A model generated the notes under the pieces. The model was not told the DNA's origin, searched no databases, and was given only the letters and a program-made list of their open reading frames with translations. Shown one piece after another: positions 32,801 through 45,408 of a DNA stretch of 64,000 nt. How positions within the stretch are numbered: the first letter of the stretch is position 1; every line of letters begins with the position of its first letter. This DNA is from Cavia porcellus (taxonomy: Eukaryota; Chordata; Mammalia; Rodentia; Caviidae). The stretch spans positions 12,027,501 through 12,091,500 of the forward strand of contig NW_026947506.1 in NCBI RefSeq assembly GCF_034190915.1. Reading direction: 5' to 3'. A program made the translations under genes and the position numbers.

Positions 32801-33400
32801 TAATACAAAGATTAAGTTGTTTTTATACCTCCATTGCTATCAACTCAGCATGTCCAGTCAGATGGTTGGTGGTGGGAGGAGGTGATTGTGGTGCTCATCT
32901 CCCAGTCAGTGCAGTAGTTAGCTCACAGGAAGTGTAAATTACTTTCTTGTATTTCCTCTTAGAACAAGAATAGCTTCCACAGAATCACAACATGGGCAGG
33001 TTGGCTAGTTTTCCCTACCATTCCCCACATGACTTCCAACAGCTCACAGGAAGGGCAAATTAGCTTTATATCTCCTCTCTCAGGCCAGGATGGCTCTGGA
33101 TTTTAATTTTGTTATCAGGATGATGTGGTGGAGACATACCATAAAACCTGCATATCTGTGTGTGTCCTACAGAAAATAATTCATATGTAGGTCATTGATT
33201 GGAATGGAAATAATTGTCTTGAGGGAAATTGTGCCATGTAAGAGGACTTGGCATTGGTTATCCAAAAAAATACTGTGGAAAAGAACAGCTTCTGTATACT
33301 TGAATTCTCTTAAAAAGGTATAATACTTGGTCCTGCATCACCCAACAATACCAGATTTCATTGCTGAATCTTTAAAACAGATACATATTATGTTTCATTT
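32801..33400. other. Unassigned sequence
   Basis: No coding frame, SINE or LTR recognised between the LINE-1 fragment and the class II LTR. Confidence 0.4.
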
Positions 33401-33782
33401 TGGGGTCTCTTCCTAGACCCCAAGATCCCAAAAAGGTGTACCAAAAAGGCTCTAAGAAATGAGAAACAGAGCATGGTCTTCAGGGCTGCAGAAGGAAAGA
33501 GATCCTTGGCAGAGCTCATCACTCTGCTAGCCAGCTGGCCAACTCATGCTGGCAGGAACTGAGTGGACAATGGAGGAAACCTGAACAGGATCTTGGGAGA
33601 GGTTCGAGACCCTCTCAGAGCAAGAGATGATGCTAACTGCAGAGGACTATCCCACAGAAAGTATCTAGGTTACCTCAGCTGTGGCCTATCTTGCCCCCTG
33701 AGGCTTTTCTTCATTCTGAGTTCTATCATGCTTGTGCTACATCACAGCATTGCATGAGCATTCACCTTCAATGGCTCCAACA
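33401..33782 (-). repeat. 3' LTR of class II ERV
   Basis: 382 bp. The minus-strand start is TGTTGGAGCC (right end, 33782) and the left end is near 'tggggtctct'. Shared phrases with 51087-51542 include 'gcagagctcat.actctgctagcca', 'gtggacaatggaggaaacc' and 'tatcttgccccct'. Confidence 0.75.
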
Positions 33783-33800
33783 TACCCCTCCTTTTTGTTT
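33783..33800 (-). other. Polypurine tract of class II ERV
   Basis: On the minus strand, 'aaaaaggaggggta' lies directly before the LTR start. This identifies 33401-33782 as the 3' LTR. Confidence 0.65.
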
Positions 33801-35301
33801 GGTTGATTCACAGATGGGTGACCAGCTGAAGATGGAGAAGCTGTGTTAGAGCTCCCACCACTGCATAGTCCATCCATTCATAATAGTAGTCAGTTATCAG
33901 CATACCCAGCAACTGTCTGAGGATTTTAGTGATCCAGGATTCACCCACAGACAATATTTTACATTGCACTCTACCTCCAGAGACCAAACTTTTCTGGAGA
34001 AGTTTCAAGACCAAGCTAACATAAGGATTGCACTAAGGACAATTCGTTCATTACTTCCTATCAAGGCCAGTTAGGTATCCTCATGAACAATTTTATAACC
34101 ATGCATGGCTCCTCATATCTCTTCTGTCAGTTTCATCCACCTGGAAGAGTCATTGCCAATGCTTGACCATGCTGATTTCAGTGAAAGCTTAGGAGATTTT
34201 CCTGGTGCCTGGTGACTCTCCTTAGGCACACCTTGCATCAAAGTTCACTTTCCTCTGTGGTCTCGTCATCTTTCAGATCAGCAAACAAGGTACTCACTGA
34301 GTATCTTCTGATGATACAAGCAGAACTTCTTTTACATCCTGGGTCTCCTCAAAGCTTGAAGTACTGGGGCCAAAATATTGGCTATCCATGTAGCCCATCT
34401 ATGTCTCTCATTTTTGGTCTCTAAGCGTTAGCTGTTGGACATCCAGAAGAAAAGATTGATAACAATACAGTATATTAGAGGCAATAAACTTAACATTACT
34501 ATTTTATCTAAACATGAAACACCTTAGAACATTAAATGAAAAGTATTTTCTACTATCCATGGACATTTTAACATTTGAATACATACAGTGTTAACAGTGA
34601 CATGTTTTACCTAGTAAATCAGAAATCAGAACCATACATATAATTGTATCATGACATCCTTGCAGTAATCTTAATTTCTCTTTTGACATAAAGTATCCAT
34701 TTTAGTCAATCACCCTTATGTATTATTTCTTATGTATTATTGACCAATTTATTGACCTTTAGTTGAAGGGAATCTCACAAATCTTTGGTATTAGCTGAGG
34801 TATGAACATGAAACTAAAGTCTGCTGCCATAAGTAATCCCCATTTTACAATCTTGGAGGCCTATACATCCAGAAATGTGAATATATCTAATACATCATGA
34901 ATTTGTTAACAATCAACTGTCATAACCATGTGAAACCTTTACACAGGCTTCTTCAATACAAAAAAATATTAATTCTTTTGATAATAACCAATGTGAACAT
35001 TTAGGAGTACATTTTATAACTTTAATTAAAGTGCCTCCTGTATGGCTATGGAGATCATTGGGGTCTTTGATCAAGCACTGGTTAAAAATGGTACCAGGCA
35101 GCTTCTTTGTGAATTGTTAATCAGAGCCCTGTCCAGCAATCTCAGTCCTATGGGACTTTGTTTATTCATCCTAATAATATCATTTCTAAATAATGAAACT
35201 ATCAAGTCAATGATAAATAACAACATATTCCATTCATAAACCCAGTCTTTTTGACATTTGGAACAGCTGGCAACCAAGGTAAAATCATACTTTATAAATT
35301 C
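33801..35301 (-). pseudogene. env: Class II ERV env region, distal part
   Basis: Minus-strand fragments with several stops; a stretch at 35071-35277 is the longest clear frame. Assignment to env rests on position between integrase and the polypurine tract; motifs are too decayed to confirm domains. Its upstream continuation lies at 47067-47600, on the far side of the MaLR insertion. Confidence 0.5.
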
Positions 35302-35306
35302 ACTGC

Positions 35307-35533
35307 TGTTATGGTTTATGTCTGTGACCCCCCAGGCCTCACGAGTTTGAAGTGTGCATTTGTTATTTGTTCATTGTCTAGTGCTTGGATTGATGGTGTC
35401 AGTGCTCCACCCACATAGCAGTGGATCCAGGATGTGATGTAATGGCAGGAAGAAGGTGTGTCTTGCTCTCTTTGCTGGTTCCTGCTTTGCTATTGGCAGC
35501 CACCATGAACTGGATAACCTCTTTTTGTTACTC
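35307..35533 (+). repeat. 5' LTR of MaLR-like element, truncated
   Basis: Matches the first two-thirds of 46716-47061 and stops after 'ccaccatgaactg', where the HAL1-like element begins. The last ~140 bp of the LTR are not found on the other side, so a deletion accompanied or followed insertion. Confidence 0.75.
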
Positions 35534-35714
35534 TGGGAAGGAGGAGCAAAGATGGCACGTAGATAACAACTGGCTACAGAAGCTCCCTGAGATAGTCAAC
35601 ATAGAATTCACATAATCCATAGTGGGGAGCCCCAGACTGACGGAGATGAATTCTCTCATTCCAAGAAGAAAATAATGTGACTTGGCAACCATAAGAGGAA
35701 CTGCCCCGACTGGC

Positions 35715-35950
35715 TGATGCTGTGACTTGCTGGGGTCATGCTGTGACTTGCCAAGTGGTCCCACTGCAACTGGCCAAGTTCCCACCACAATTTGCCAAGG
35801 CCCAGCCATGATTGGCTGGGGTCCCACTGCAACTGTACAGGGTCCCATTGGGACTGACCAGGGTTCCATCATGACTTGCCTGGGTCCTGTCATGACTGAT
35901 CGGGGTCCCACTGCAACTACCCAAGGTCTTGCTGTGAGTTGCCGAGCCGT
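35715..35950 (+). repeat. ~30-bp imperfect tandem repeat in HAL1-like 5' UTR
   Basis: Repeated 'tggggtc..actg.aactg.cca' type units, about eight in a row. Frames through it on both strands yield low-complexity peptides and are not genes. Confidence 0.7.
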
Positions 35951-36515
35951 CCAACATCCCACAGCTTTGACTCACTGGAGATGCAGTTACATTGAGTTCG
36001 CAGATCAGCAAGCCAAATGGAGAGCTGAGTTGGTGGCAAGCCTACATCGACCTGTGGTGAGTGACGGGAGTGGAGCCATTCCATAAATAGGGGGCCCCAG
36101 CAGATGACATTCTGGGATAGAGCAGAACTGAGACTTACAAGGGGCAGCAGTGACTTCAGCCAGTTGTTCCCTTCCCAAATGGGATTGGTGGAGTGAGGTA
36201 GGCCTGGGTCACATGACCCAGCTGAGACCCAGTAGGTTATCCGAGGTTAAGTATCTGCAGCAGTGGTACACACTAACCACACTTGCCCAGTGGAGCTTCA
36301 GAGGTTTTGCTGGTCCGGAGGGAGGCAGTGCAAAGTAATGCAGTAGTGCAGGCCATAGAAGCTTGACTACTCTGAAGGGGTGGGGCAAACATACAATGTC
36401 CCTGTCTGCAATTCCCTAACACACTGTAGTGTGAAGGGTCATCTAACCAGCGTGCTTCAGAAGAATTGTAACCAATAAAGAAAGAGACTGGGGCCTCCTG
36501 GAAGAAGCAAAAAAG

Positions 36516-37418
36516 ATGGGAAGAGGAAGCAGCAACAAAAAGTCCACAGGCCCCAATCCTGAGAACATTCACCCAGACCAGGTAAATACAAAGGAGAATG
36601 AGAACAGCAAACATGCAATATCAGGCACAGCACTAGTAGATATAAAGAAATACATTTGGGATCTCATAAATGAGTTCAAAATTGAGACATTTACCCAAAT
36701 AAAGCAACATATAAGAAGATTAATAAAACAGATACTAAACACCTCTCAAGCAGACACAGACGGAAGAAGGGAGGAACTCAAACACAGGAGAGAACCGTTT
36801 GGTGAAGAATATAAAAAAATATAGAATACATGAAGCAGATTCAAAGAAATCACCAGGAAATTAAAAACTCTGTGGAAAGATGGCAAATCAGCTAGAAAGA
36901 AACTAAGGATAGATTATCCAAACTGGAGGACAATTTTGCAATGTGGGAGTATGAAAGGGAAAACTTTAAAAAAAATAACAAGGAAACAAGCAGTAACAAT
37001 ACAAAGGCTAGATGATGACAAAAGGATCTATAATTTGAGATTAAAGAATGTAAATGAAGCTGGGATACAAACAAAGGAACTACAAAGGATGTTCACAGAA
37101 AAGGACAACTCCCCAGACAAAGGAAAAGGAAATTATATTCTGATTTATGAGACATACAGAACCCCAGCTACCTACAACCAAAACAGAGATACACCCAGGC
37201 ATATACTAATCAAGATCCCAGAAATTCAATATAAGAACAGATTATTAAAAGCTGTTAGAGACAAGAAACAGATAACCTACAGAGGAACGCCCATCAGAAT
37301 AACAAGAGATTTCTCAACAAAAACCATCAAGTCAACAAGAGCCTGGAGCAAAATACTCCAAGCCCTGAAAGAAAATAAGCTCCATCTCAGACTGATATAC
37401 CTGCTAAACTGTCTCTAG
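36516..37418 (+). pseudogene. HAL1-like ORF1 (nucleic-acid chaperone), broken
   Basis: One frame runs through with stops near 36822 and 36831 and more before 36936. The N-terminal part is helical and charged. The C-terminal part (36936-37418) keeps LINE-1 ORF1p features: 'YRTP', 'TPRHILIKIPEIQ', '[11 protein letters not shown]' and 'RAWSKI', matching the RRM/CTD of the intact ORF1 at 39311. ORF1p binds LINE RNA as a trimer. No ORF2 follows. Confidence 0.75.
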
Positions 37419-38493
37419 AAATTAATGGAGAAACAAGATGCTTCCAAGACAAAGAAGAACTTGGGAAATTTGCAACCACCAATCCAACTCTACAGAGAAT
37501 ACTCCAGGGCATTCTAGAAAGAGAATAGTGCTAGGATTCCAGGAATAGTGGCAGAGAGGTCTCAATGAGTGGAGAAGGAAACAGAATGAAGAAGATACGG
37601 AGACAACTGATGGCAACAAAAGAGCATCACAGAAATGAGGCAGATAAGATTTTATTCAAAACTGATGATTGATAGTATCAAGTCTGAGAGTATAGGCAAC
37701 TACACTGAAGATGACAAGACTCAACAATACACATCCTGGTTTGATAACTGCTGGTTTTTGAAGTTCTATACTATAAACAAAATTGTGTTTTTTTTAAATA
37801 CTGTTATGTACTGAAATATTCAATTATACTATGTCTGATGATATAGCCAATTCCATTGGAGATAACAAGAGACAACACAGGAACTATGATAGAATGATTC
37901 GTACAATGGTCTTATATATTTATTCCATTTCATGTGTTTATAGGAATATGTTTTGTTTTGCCTTCTTTTGTTTTATTTCTCCCCCTAATATAGAAATAAT
38001 AGAAACACATGTTAAGACTCATGCATGTGTAGAATCTATAAACAGTTGATGAGAACTGATCATATGACACATGATGAAATGAACAGATAATTGAAGAAAA
38101 AGAGACACTAAAATACCCAGTGCTGATCCTGGAGTGTCATAATGTGAAACCCAGGAATAGTATTATTCTTTGTTCAGAGTGATATTAGCCTACTTGGGTT
38201 TATTCATTCTCAACATAATTGAAGAGATGGATAACTGCATGTATGTTTAAGTGTATAGGATTGATAACCATATTTCTAAGTTTTTGTTGGATAGTTGAAC
38301 AGAACTGGTTGCAATCTCACTATTTGAATTCCCACTTTATGAGCTCCACTATAGAATCTTGAGTAACAATTCATAAAAAGACAATCTGTAATCATCAACT
38401 AGTGATTTCTTACAATTTTTTTAAAATTATGGATTATTTCTACCCATTTCCTGTTTTGTTTAATCTCACTTTAAATTAAATTTTGAAAAAAAA

Positions 38494-38621
38494 GAAGACT
38501 ACAGTACCCCATGTGGATCATGGAGTGTCATGATGTGATATCCAGCAATACTATTATTCTTTGTTCAGAATGATTTTAACCTGCGTTAGTTTGTTTAATC
38601 TAAACATAAGTGAAGACTATC
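38494..38621 (+). repeat. Second copy of part of HAL1-like 3' UTR
   Basis: About 120 bp, with 'tggagtgtcatgatgtga' and 'actattattctttgttcaga', closely match 38100-38215, offset about 390 bp. It sits between the HAL1-like poly-A and the LINE-1 5' UTR. The origin is unclear (tandem duplication, or 5' flank carried by the LINE-1). Confidence 0.6.
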
Positions 38622-38626
38622 ACCCG

Positions 38627-39150
38627 AGCCCAGCCTGTTTTGCTGCCCTGCCTGGCCATCGGTGTGCAGAGGAGGAGCTGGGCAGATCTGGGGTGCCTTC
38701 ATCGGCCTCTCTGTGTGTCTGGAGGACTGTTAAGACTCATGCATATCTCTGCCCAGACTGTTGGAGTCCCTCCAGGCTTCCAGGTGCAGTGAAGGAGAGA
38801 GGTGCATTTGAGGCCTCTACATCCGCCTCCCCATTCCAGTTGCACTTAGAGAACTGCTGAGCTCCCGATGGGTGGGCGGGCCCACACTATCCCGGAGGCC
38901 AGCCTGTTTTGCTGCCATGCCTAGCCATCAGTGTACAGAGGAGGAGCTGGGCGGATCTGGGGTGCCTGCATCGGCCTCTCCATGTGTCTGGAGGACTGTG
39001 GATATCTCTGCAAACAGGGAGGGATCACAGGTTCCTGAGGCACTGCGGCTTGTGGTGAGTACCATAAACCGGCTGCGATTGAAGAGCTGTGGAGCTTCCA
39101 AGGGGCAGGTGGGCGCACAGTGTCCCTGAGGCCCAGCTTGTCTGGAACTG
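38627..39150 (+). promoter_or_regulatory. LINE-1 5' UTR monomers
   Basis: 'cagcctgttttgctgcc' followed by 'gaggaggagctgggc' occurs at 38631 and 38900 (period about 269 bp), and a shorter related piece begins near 39087. In mouse LINE-1s such monomers are polymerase II promoter units; the same role is inferred. Confidence 0.65.
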
Positions 39151-39310
39151 CGGAGTTCTGAGCAGGCAGAGGAGGGCCACTGGTTCTGTAGGCCTAATGG
39201 CTTGGAGTAGCGTGGTGCCAGAGTCCCAGTAGCTCCAAACATAGAAGGGGATTTTCAACAGATCCTGAGGAAGCTTTCAAGTAACACTTGAAACACAGAA
39301 ATATAGGAAA

Positions 39311-40363
39311 ATGACAAAACGAAAGACCAAATTACAACCTCAAACCTCCAGCCCATCTCAAGAAACCCTAGGAGCGATGTATATAGAAGAAAATATATGG
39401 CATCCACCTCATATATCGGACACAATAGCTACTGAAATTGACAAGCAACTCCAGGAAGCTTTAAAGAAATTCAAACTCGAAATAATCTCCCAGATAAAGG
39501 AAGAAATGATAAAAGAAATGAAAGAGATTCTAAATATATCTAAAGAAAACACAGATAAAAAATTGGAGGAACTAAACAAAAAGATAGAATCCCTAGACGA
39601 GCAATATAAGAAACAAACAGAATACATCATGCAGATGCACAGAGATATACAGGAAATAAAAAACTCCACTGAAAGTTGTAAAAACCGCCTTAATGAAAGT
39701 GAAGATAGAATTTCAGACCTTGAAGACAGGATTGCAGCTAGTGAACAGGAAAGGAAAGATCTTTTGAAAATAACAAGGAACCAGGAAACAACAATTCAAC
39801 AACTGCAAGACGATGCAAAGAAGAATAACATAAGAATGATAGGGATTAATGAAAGAGAGGGAGACAACATGAAGGATGTCAGGAGGATATTTAGAGAAGT
39901 AATAGCTGAAAATTTCCCAAGCATGAGATCAGAAACTGACATCAGGATCAGTGAAGCATATAGAACTCCAAACAGTCATAACCAAAATAAAACTACACCC
40001 AGACATATAATAGTCACCATCCCAGAAATCCAACACAAGAATAGATTATTAAAAGCTGTCAGAGAGAAAAGACAAATCACTTATAAAGGAAAACCTATCA
40101 GAATCACAGCAGACTTCTCAGCACAAACGATAAAGTCAAGAAGAGCATGGAGTGAAGTATTCCAGATCCTAAAGCAAAATGATTTCCAACCAAGACTGAT
40201 ATATCCTGCAAAACTATCATTCAAAATAGATGGTGCAATACGATACTTCCATGACAAAGAACAGCTGAAGAACTTCATGAACACCAAACCAACCCTGCAA
40301 AAAATATTGAAAGACAGTTTAGATACACAAAGGAAAAAACCACTAAGCAAAGCAAATAATTAA
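39311..40363 (+). CDS. LINE-1 ORF1p, intact
   Basis: 350 residues, a usual length for ORF1p. A charged N-terminus is followed by a long heptad-rich coiled coil (about residues 55-170, many E/K with spaced L/I), an RRM-like central domain (about 170-265) and a basic C-terminal domain containing 'YRTPN', '[18 protein letters not shown]' and 'RRAWSEVF'. It forms RNA-binding trimers that coat LINE RNA and act as a chaperone during target-primed reverse transcription. The ATG is followed by a continuous frame to TAA; ORF2 starts 20 bases later in the same strand. Confidence 0.9.
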   Translation: MTKRKTKLQPQTSSPSQETLGAMYIEENIWHPPHISDTIATEIDKQLQEALKKFKLEIISQIKEEMIKEMKEILNISKENTDKKLEELNKKIESLDEQYKKQTEYIMQMHRDIQEIKNSTESCKNRLNESEDRISDLEDRIAASEQERKDLLKITRNQETTIQQLQDDAKKNNIRMIGINEREGDNMKDVRRIFREVIAENFPSMRSETDIRISEAYRTPNSHNQNKTTPRHIIVTIPEIQHKNRLLKAVREKRQITYKGKPIRITADFSAQTIKSRRAWSEVFQILKQNDFQPRLIYPAKLSFKIDGAIRYFHDKEQLKNFMNTKPTLQKILKDSLDTQRKKPLSKANN

Positions 40364-40382
40364 ACAGAACAGAAAGATAAAG

Positions 40383-43300
40383 ATGCAACAGCAGAGAGAT
40401 AACATTCCTACAATTAACCAGCATTTAACAGTAATAACCATTAATGTAAATGGTCTCAATGCACCAATCAAAAGAAACAGACTAGCAGAATGGATCAAGA
40501 AACAAAATCCAACCATATGCTGTTTACAGGAAACCCATCTAACCCAGAAAGATACTCACAGACTGAAAGTCAAAGGATGGAAAACAATTCTTCATGCAGC
40601 AGGAATCCAAAAAAAGGCAGGAGTAGCCATTCTGTTTGCAGACAACGTGAACTTTAAACCAACAATGACCATAAAGGACAAAGAAGGTCACTACATACTC
40701 GTAAGGGGAAAACTCCAAGAGGAAGAGATAACTATCTTAAATATATACGCACCAAACTCCAGAGCACCCAGTTATATAAAACAATTATTAACAGAAATGA
40801 AAACTCAAATTATCAGTAACACAATTGTAACAGGAGACCTTAATACACCACTGACACCAAGGGACAGATCAACCAGACAGAAAATGAGCAAAGAAATAAC
40901 AGAACTGAATCACACCTGTGAACAAATGGGTTTGATAGACATATACAGAATGTTCCACCCAACAACATCAGAATACACATTCTTCTCAGCAGTACATGGA
41001 TCATTTTCTAAAATAGACCATATATTAGCTCACAGAACATATTTAAGCAAATGCAAAAGAGTTGAAATCATCCCTTGCATATTATCGGATCATAGCGCTC
41101 TGAAATTAGAAATTAATGACAAAGGATACTGGAAAAATTCCGCAAACACATGGAAACTAAATAACACACTCTTGAGTAATCAGTGGGTCACAGAACAAAT
41201 TAAAGAAGAAATTAAACAATACCTAAAAGAAAATGAAAATGCAGATACAACTTACCGGAATCTGTGGGATGCAATGAAAGCCGTTCTGAAAGGAAAATTT
41301 ATTGCACTGAGTTCCCACATCAGGAAAACAGAACGAATACAAGTAAATAACTTGATGCTACACCTCAAACAGCTAGAAAAAGAAGAGCAAGTCAAGCCCA
41401 AAGCCAAAAGAAGAGAGGAAATTATAAGAATCAGAGCAGAAATCAATGCAATAGAGACTAAGAAAACAATCCAAAGAATCAACGAATCAAAGAGTTGGTT
41501 CTTTGAAAGAATAAATTAAATCGATAAGCCCCTAGCCAACCTTCTTAAAAAAAGGAAAGAAAAAGCTCAAATTCATGCAATAAGAAATGAAAAAGGAGAA
41601 ATCACTACAGACCCAATAGAAATACAGAGGATCATCAACACCTATTTCGAAAACCTCTACTCTCAAAAGTTTGATAACACAGAAGAAATAGACAGATTCT
41701 TAGAAGAATATGAAGTACCAAAGCTAGATCAAGAGGATATAAAACTGTTGAATAACCCAATCTCTGCTAATGAAATTGAGAATGTAATTGGGTCCTTGCC
41801 CATCAAGAAGAGCCCAGGCCCAGATGGATTCACTGCAGAATTCTACAAGAAATATAAAGAAGACCTAATGCCGACACTCCTCAAACTATTCAATGAAATT
41901 GAAAGGGAAGCAATCCTTCCTAAGTCATTCCTGGAAGCAAATATTACTCTAGTACCAAAACCTGAGAAAGACCCAACTATAAAAGAGAACTATAGACCGA
42001 TCTCCCTAATGAACACAGATGCAAAAATCCTCAATAAAATATTGGCAAATAGGATCCAGCAAATCATCAAGAAGATTATACACCATGACCAGGTGGGATT
42101 CATCCCAGGAATGCAAGGATGGTTCAACATACGCAAATCAATAAATGTAATCCACCATATCAATAAAGCTAAAAATAAGAATCACATGATCATCTCTATA
42201 GATGCAGAAAAAGCCTTCGATAAGGTCCAACACTTATTCATGATGAGAACTTTATAGAAAATTGGAATAAATGGTCTTTACCTCAATATAATAAAGGCCA
42301 TTTTTGACAAACCAACAGCCAGCATCATACTAAATGGCCAAAAATTGAAAGCCTTTACTTTAAAATCGGGTACAAGACAAGGATGTCCTTTATCACCACT
42401 CCTATTTAATATAGTTCTGGAAGTACTAGCCAGAGCAATTAGGCAAGAAAGAGAAATAAAAGGGGTAAAGATAGGAAAAGAAGAAGTTAAATTATCATTG
42501 TTTGCAGATGACATGATACTCTACATAGAAGACCCCCTAAACTCCATTGAAATACTCTTAGATACAATAAATAAATTCAGTAATGTGGCTGGATACAAAA
42601 TCAATACTCAGAAATCAATAGCATTCCTATACACGAACAACAAAATTACAGAGAGGGAAATAAGAGAAACTGGAGTATTCACATTAGCAAGCAAAAAAAT
42701 GAAATATTTAGGAATTACTCTTACGAAAGAAGTGAAAGACTTATACAGTGAAAATTATAATACACTGAAAAAGGAAATTGAAGATGATCTCAGAAAATGG
42801 AAAGACATCCCTTGCTCATGGATAGGAAGAACAAACATTGTGAAAATGGCCATTCTCCCAAAACTGTTATACAGATTCAATGCAATCCCAATAGAAATAC
42901 CATCAACATACCTTATAGATCTAGAGAAATCACTCCTAAATTTCATCTGGAACCAGAAGAGACCTAGAATCGCAAAGGCAATTCTAAGCAGCAAAGACAA
43001 AGCAGGAGGCATCACAATCCCTGACTTGAAGTTATACTACAAAGCAACAGTAGTAAAATCAACATGGTATTGGAATCAAAACAGAGCTGAAGATCAATGG
43101 AATAGATTAGAAGATACAATCACAACTACGAACACACTCAACCACCTTATTTTTGATAAAGGAGCCAAGCAGGTTCACTGGAAGAACGACAGTCTCTTTA
43201 ATAAATGGTGCTGGAAAAACTGGCTCTCCATTTGCCGAAAACTAAAGCTAGACCCATGTCTATCACCATGTACTAAATTAAAATCTAAATGGGTCAAAGA

Positions 43301-44219
43301 TCTGAATATTAAAACAGAAACACTAAATCTATTGGAAGACAAAATAGGTAGAAACCTTGGAGACATAGGAGTAGGTAAAGAATTCATGAACAGGACTCAA
43401 ACCGCACGGGAAATACTTCCCAGAATCAATAACTGGGACCACTTCTTATTAAAAAGTTTCTGCATGTCAAAAGAAATCTCCAGCATAGTGAAAAGAAAAC
43501 CCACAAACTGGGAAAAGATTTTAGTGAACTCTCTCTCAGACAAGGGCCTCTTGTCTAAAACATACAAAGAATTAAAGAAACTCAGACCTCCGAAATTCAA
43601 AGATCCAATCCAAAAATGGGCATCTGAGATGAATATGCAATTCTCAGATGAAGAAATGCAAATGGCAAATAAATACATGAAAAAATGCTCATCATCGTTG
43701 GTCATTAGAGAAATGCAAATTAAAACCACACTGAGATACCATCTCACTCCTGAAAGAATGCCCAGGATCAAGAAAACCGACAACAAATGCTGGAGAGGCT
43801 GTGGGGAAAAAGGAACTCTCCTGCACTGCTGGTGGGAGTGTAGACTGGTACAGCCTTTGTGGAGATCTGTCTGGAGATTTCTCAAAAAGTTGGGACTGGA
43901 AATCCCATTTATTCCAGCTATTCCACTTCTAGGCATATTCCCAGAAGAACTGAAAGCATCATACCACAGTGATACATGTGCACCTATGTTTATAGCAGTA
44001 CAATTTGTAATCACCAGATCTTGGAAACAACCCAAGTGCCCATCAACTGAGGAATGGATAAAAAAGTTGTGGTATTTCTATACAATGGAGTATTATTCAG
44101 CTATAAAGAAGGATCACATTGAGATATTTATCAATAAATGGGTGCAGCTTGAGACCATACTCATAAGTGAAATAAATCAATCTCGCATGTGTGAATACCG
44201 AATAGTTTCCCTAATGTAA
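40383..44219 (+). pseudogene. LINE-1 ORF2 (endonuclease-RT), two nonsense codons
   Basis: One continuous frame of 1279 codons, normal ORF2 length, interrupted only by TAA at 41517-41519 and TAG at 42255-42257. Domains: APE-type endonuclease (1-240; 'NVNGLN', 'QETH', 'GDLNTPL', 'SDHSAL'), linker, reverse transcriptase with FADD near residues 707-710, and a C-terminal cysteine-rich segment ('[16 protein letters not shown]'). ORF2p nicks target DNA and copies LINE RNA. The first stop falls between the endonuclease and the RT core; the second is inside the RT. A full-length product is not expected. Confidence 0.9.
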
Positions 44220-45408
44220 GTAATGATTCAAATATATAAAAATATGTGGTAATCATGATTCCCCATTATGTGGCCTTGAAGCCTTATAAAGTTTTCACTC
44301 ATTAATTAGAAAGGCTTTATTCTGGGCTTCTTGATATGAAAATATTTGAAGCTAGAGTATATGAAGTTTTACCCAAATATTTCAAGGAAAAAGACACTAT
44401 GGTAACTACTATTAAGTCAGGTTATAAGGTGGTGAAGTACTAGGTTATTGAAACAGTCATGCTGTGACTTCTATTGTTATATTGTTATGTCCTGTTTTAT
44501 CTCAATCTCCCCCTTATTGTTTCAAAAAAATTATTTAGTCATTTCTTATGTTTGTCTTAATTAAAGAAAAAATTCAAAAAAATTAGGATATATAAATAGT
44601 AACTCTTTTCGATTTCCTATTAACTTGTTTTGAAGTCCTGTAGTACTCCCACGATCTTGTTTTGACTGATTAGACTCTGTTACATTCTATATGATAGTAT
44701 CAAGTTTGAAGACATAGGCAACTACTTTGAAGACAATAAGATTCACTAAGATACCCATTCTGGTTTGACTATTGTCTTCTTTGGAAGTCCTGTAATGTTT
44801 ACAATGCCTAAGTTTTATTGGTCTTGTTCTCTACTGTTTTGTCCAACTTTATAATATCTAATAAGATAGACAATTCTTTTTAAGGAAACAAGGGACAACG
44901 TTGATAACCATTGTTGATAACCTTGTACTCTGTTCTACACCATGTGCTACGTCTATCCTTGGTATTGACTGACAGCTTTGTTTTGCCATATCTGACTGTA
45001 TTCTTCCCCCCCCCCAAAGAAAGTAATAAGCACTAAGGAGTAATAAAATCCAAGATGTGTAAATTTTGTTGTAAAAAAGAGAGGGAAAAAAAAAAAGAAA
45101 AGGAGCTCTAAAGGATATAACAGCAAGTGTGTTTGGGGGTGTTAAATAGCTGACTTTATCAATGTTTTTGGAACATTGAACACAGCTGTTTGCAGTCTCC
45201 CTGTTTGATTGTCCACCTTGTGTTCTTTGATACTGTGATTTGAGGAACTATTTTCAAGAAAATAGTGTGTAATCTACTAGCAGGTAATTTCTTACTGTTA
45301 TGGTTTTTTGTTTTGTTTTGTTTTGTAGTTCTGTATTGCGTGTACCCTTACGCCGCTTTGGTTTGTTTTGTGTTTTTCTCTTTTTCCTCTTAAATTAAAA
45401 AAAAAAAA
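44220..45408 (+). other. LINE-1 3' UTR and poly-A
   Basis: Non-coding; holds a C-run (45008-45017), 'tttgttttgttttgttttg' and an A-run of 13 ending at 45407. Relatives: 37640-38490 (HAL1-like) and 24163-24480 (minus). Confidence 0.75.

Larger units (their letters stand above)
35534..38493 (+). mobile_element. HAL1-like element (LINE-1 derivative with ORF1 only)
   Basis: It starts with 'aaggaggagcaaagatggc', close to the conserved LINE-1 5' end; then a GC-richer 5' UTR with short tandem repeats, an ORF1-like region (36516-37418), and a 3' UTR (about 37640-38485) related to that of the LINE-1 at 44220-45408, ending near 'taaattttgaaaaaaaag'. No endonuclease or RT sequence lies between. An ORF1-plus-3'UTR layout defines HAL1 (half-LINE-1) elements, which must borrow ORF2 from full LINE-1s. 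Confidence 0.7.
38622..45408 (+). mobile_element. Nearly complete LINE-1
   Basis: 5' UTR with repeated GC-rich monomers (38622-39310), intact ORF1, 19-bp gap, ORF2 with only two internal stops, 3' UTR and an A-run ending at 45408. It is the least decayed LINE-1 here. A clear target duplication was not found. Confidence 0.9.

Noticed and set aside
35528..36086. Open frames of up to 144 codons on both strands
   Set aside because: They are low-complexity products of the ~30-bp tandem repeats in the HAL1-like 5' UTR.
43397..44035. A 212-codon minus-strand frame
   Set aside because: It is the antisense of the LINE-1 ORF2 C-terminal region, a common artefact in LINE-1s.
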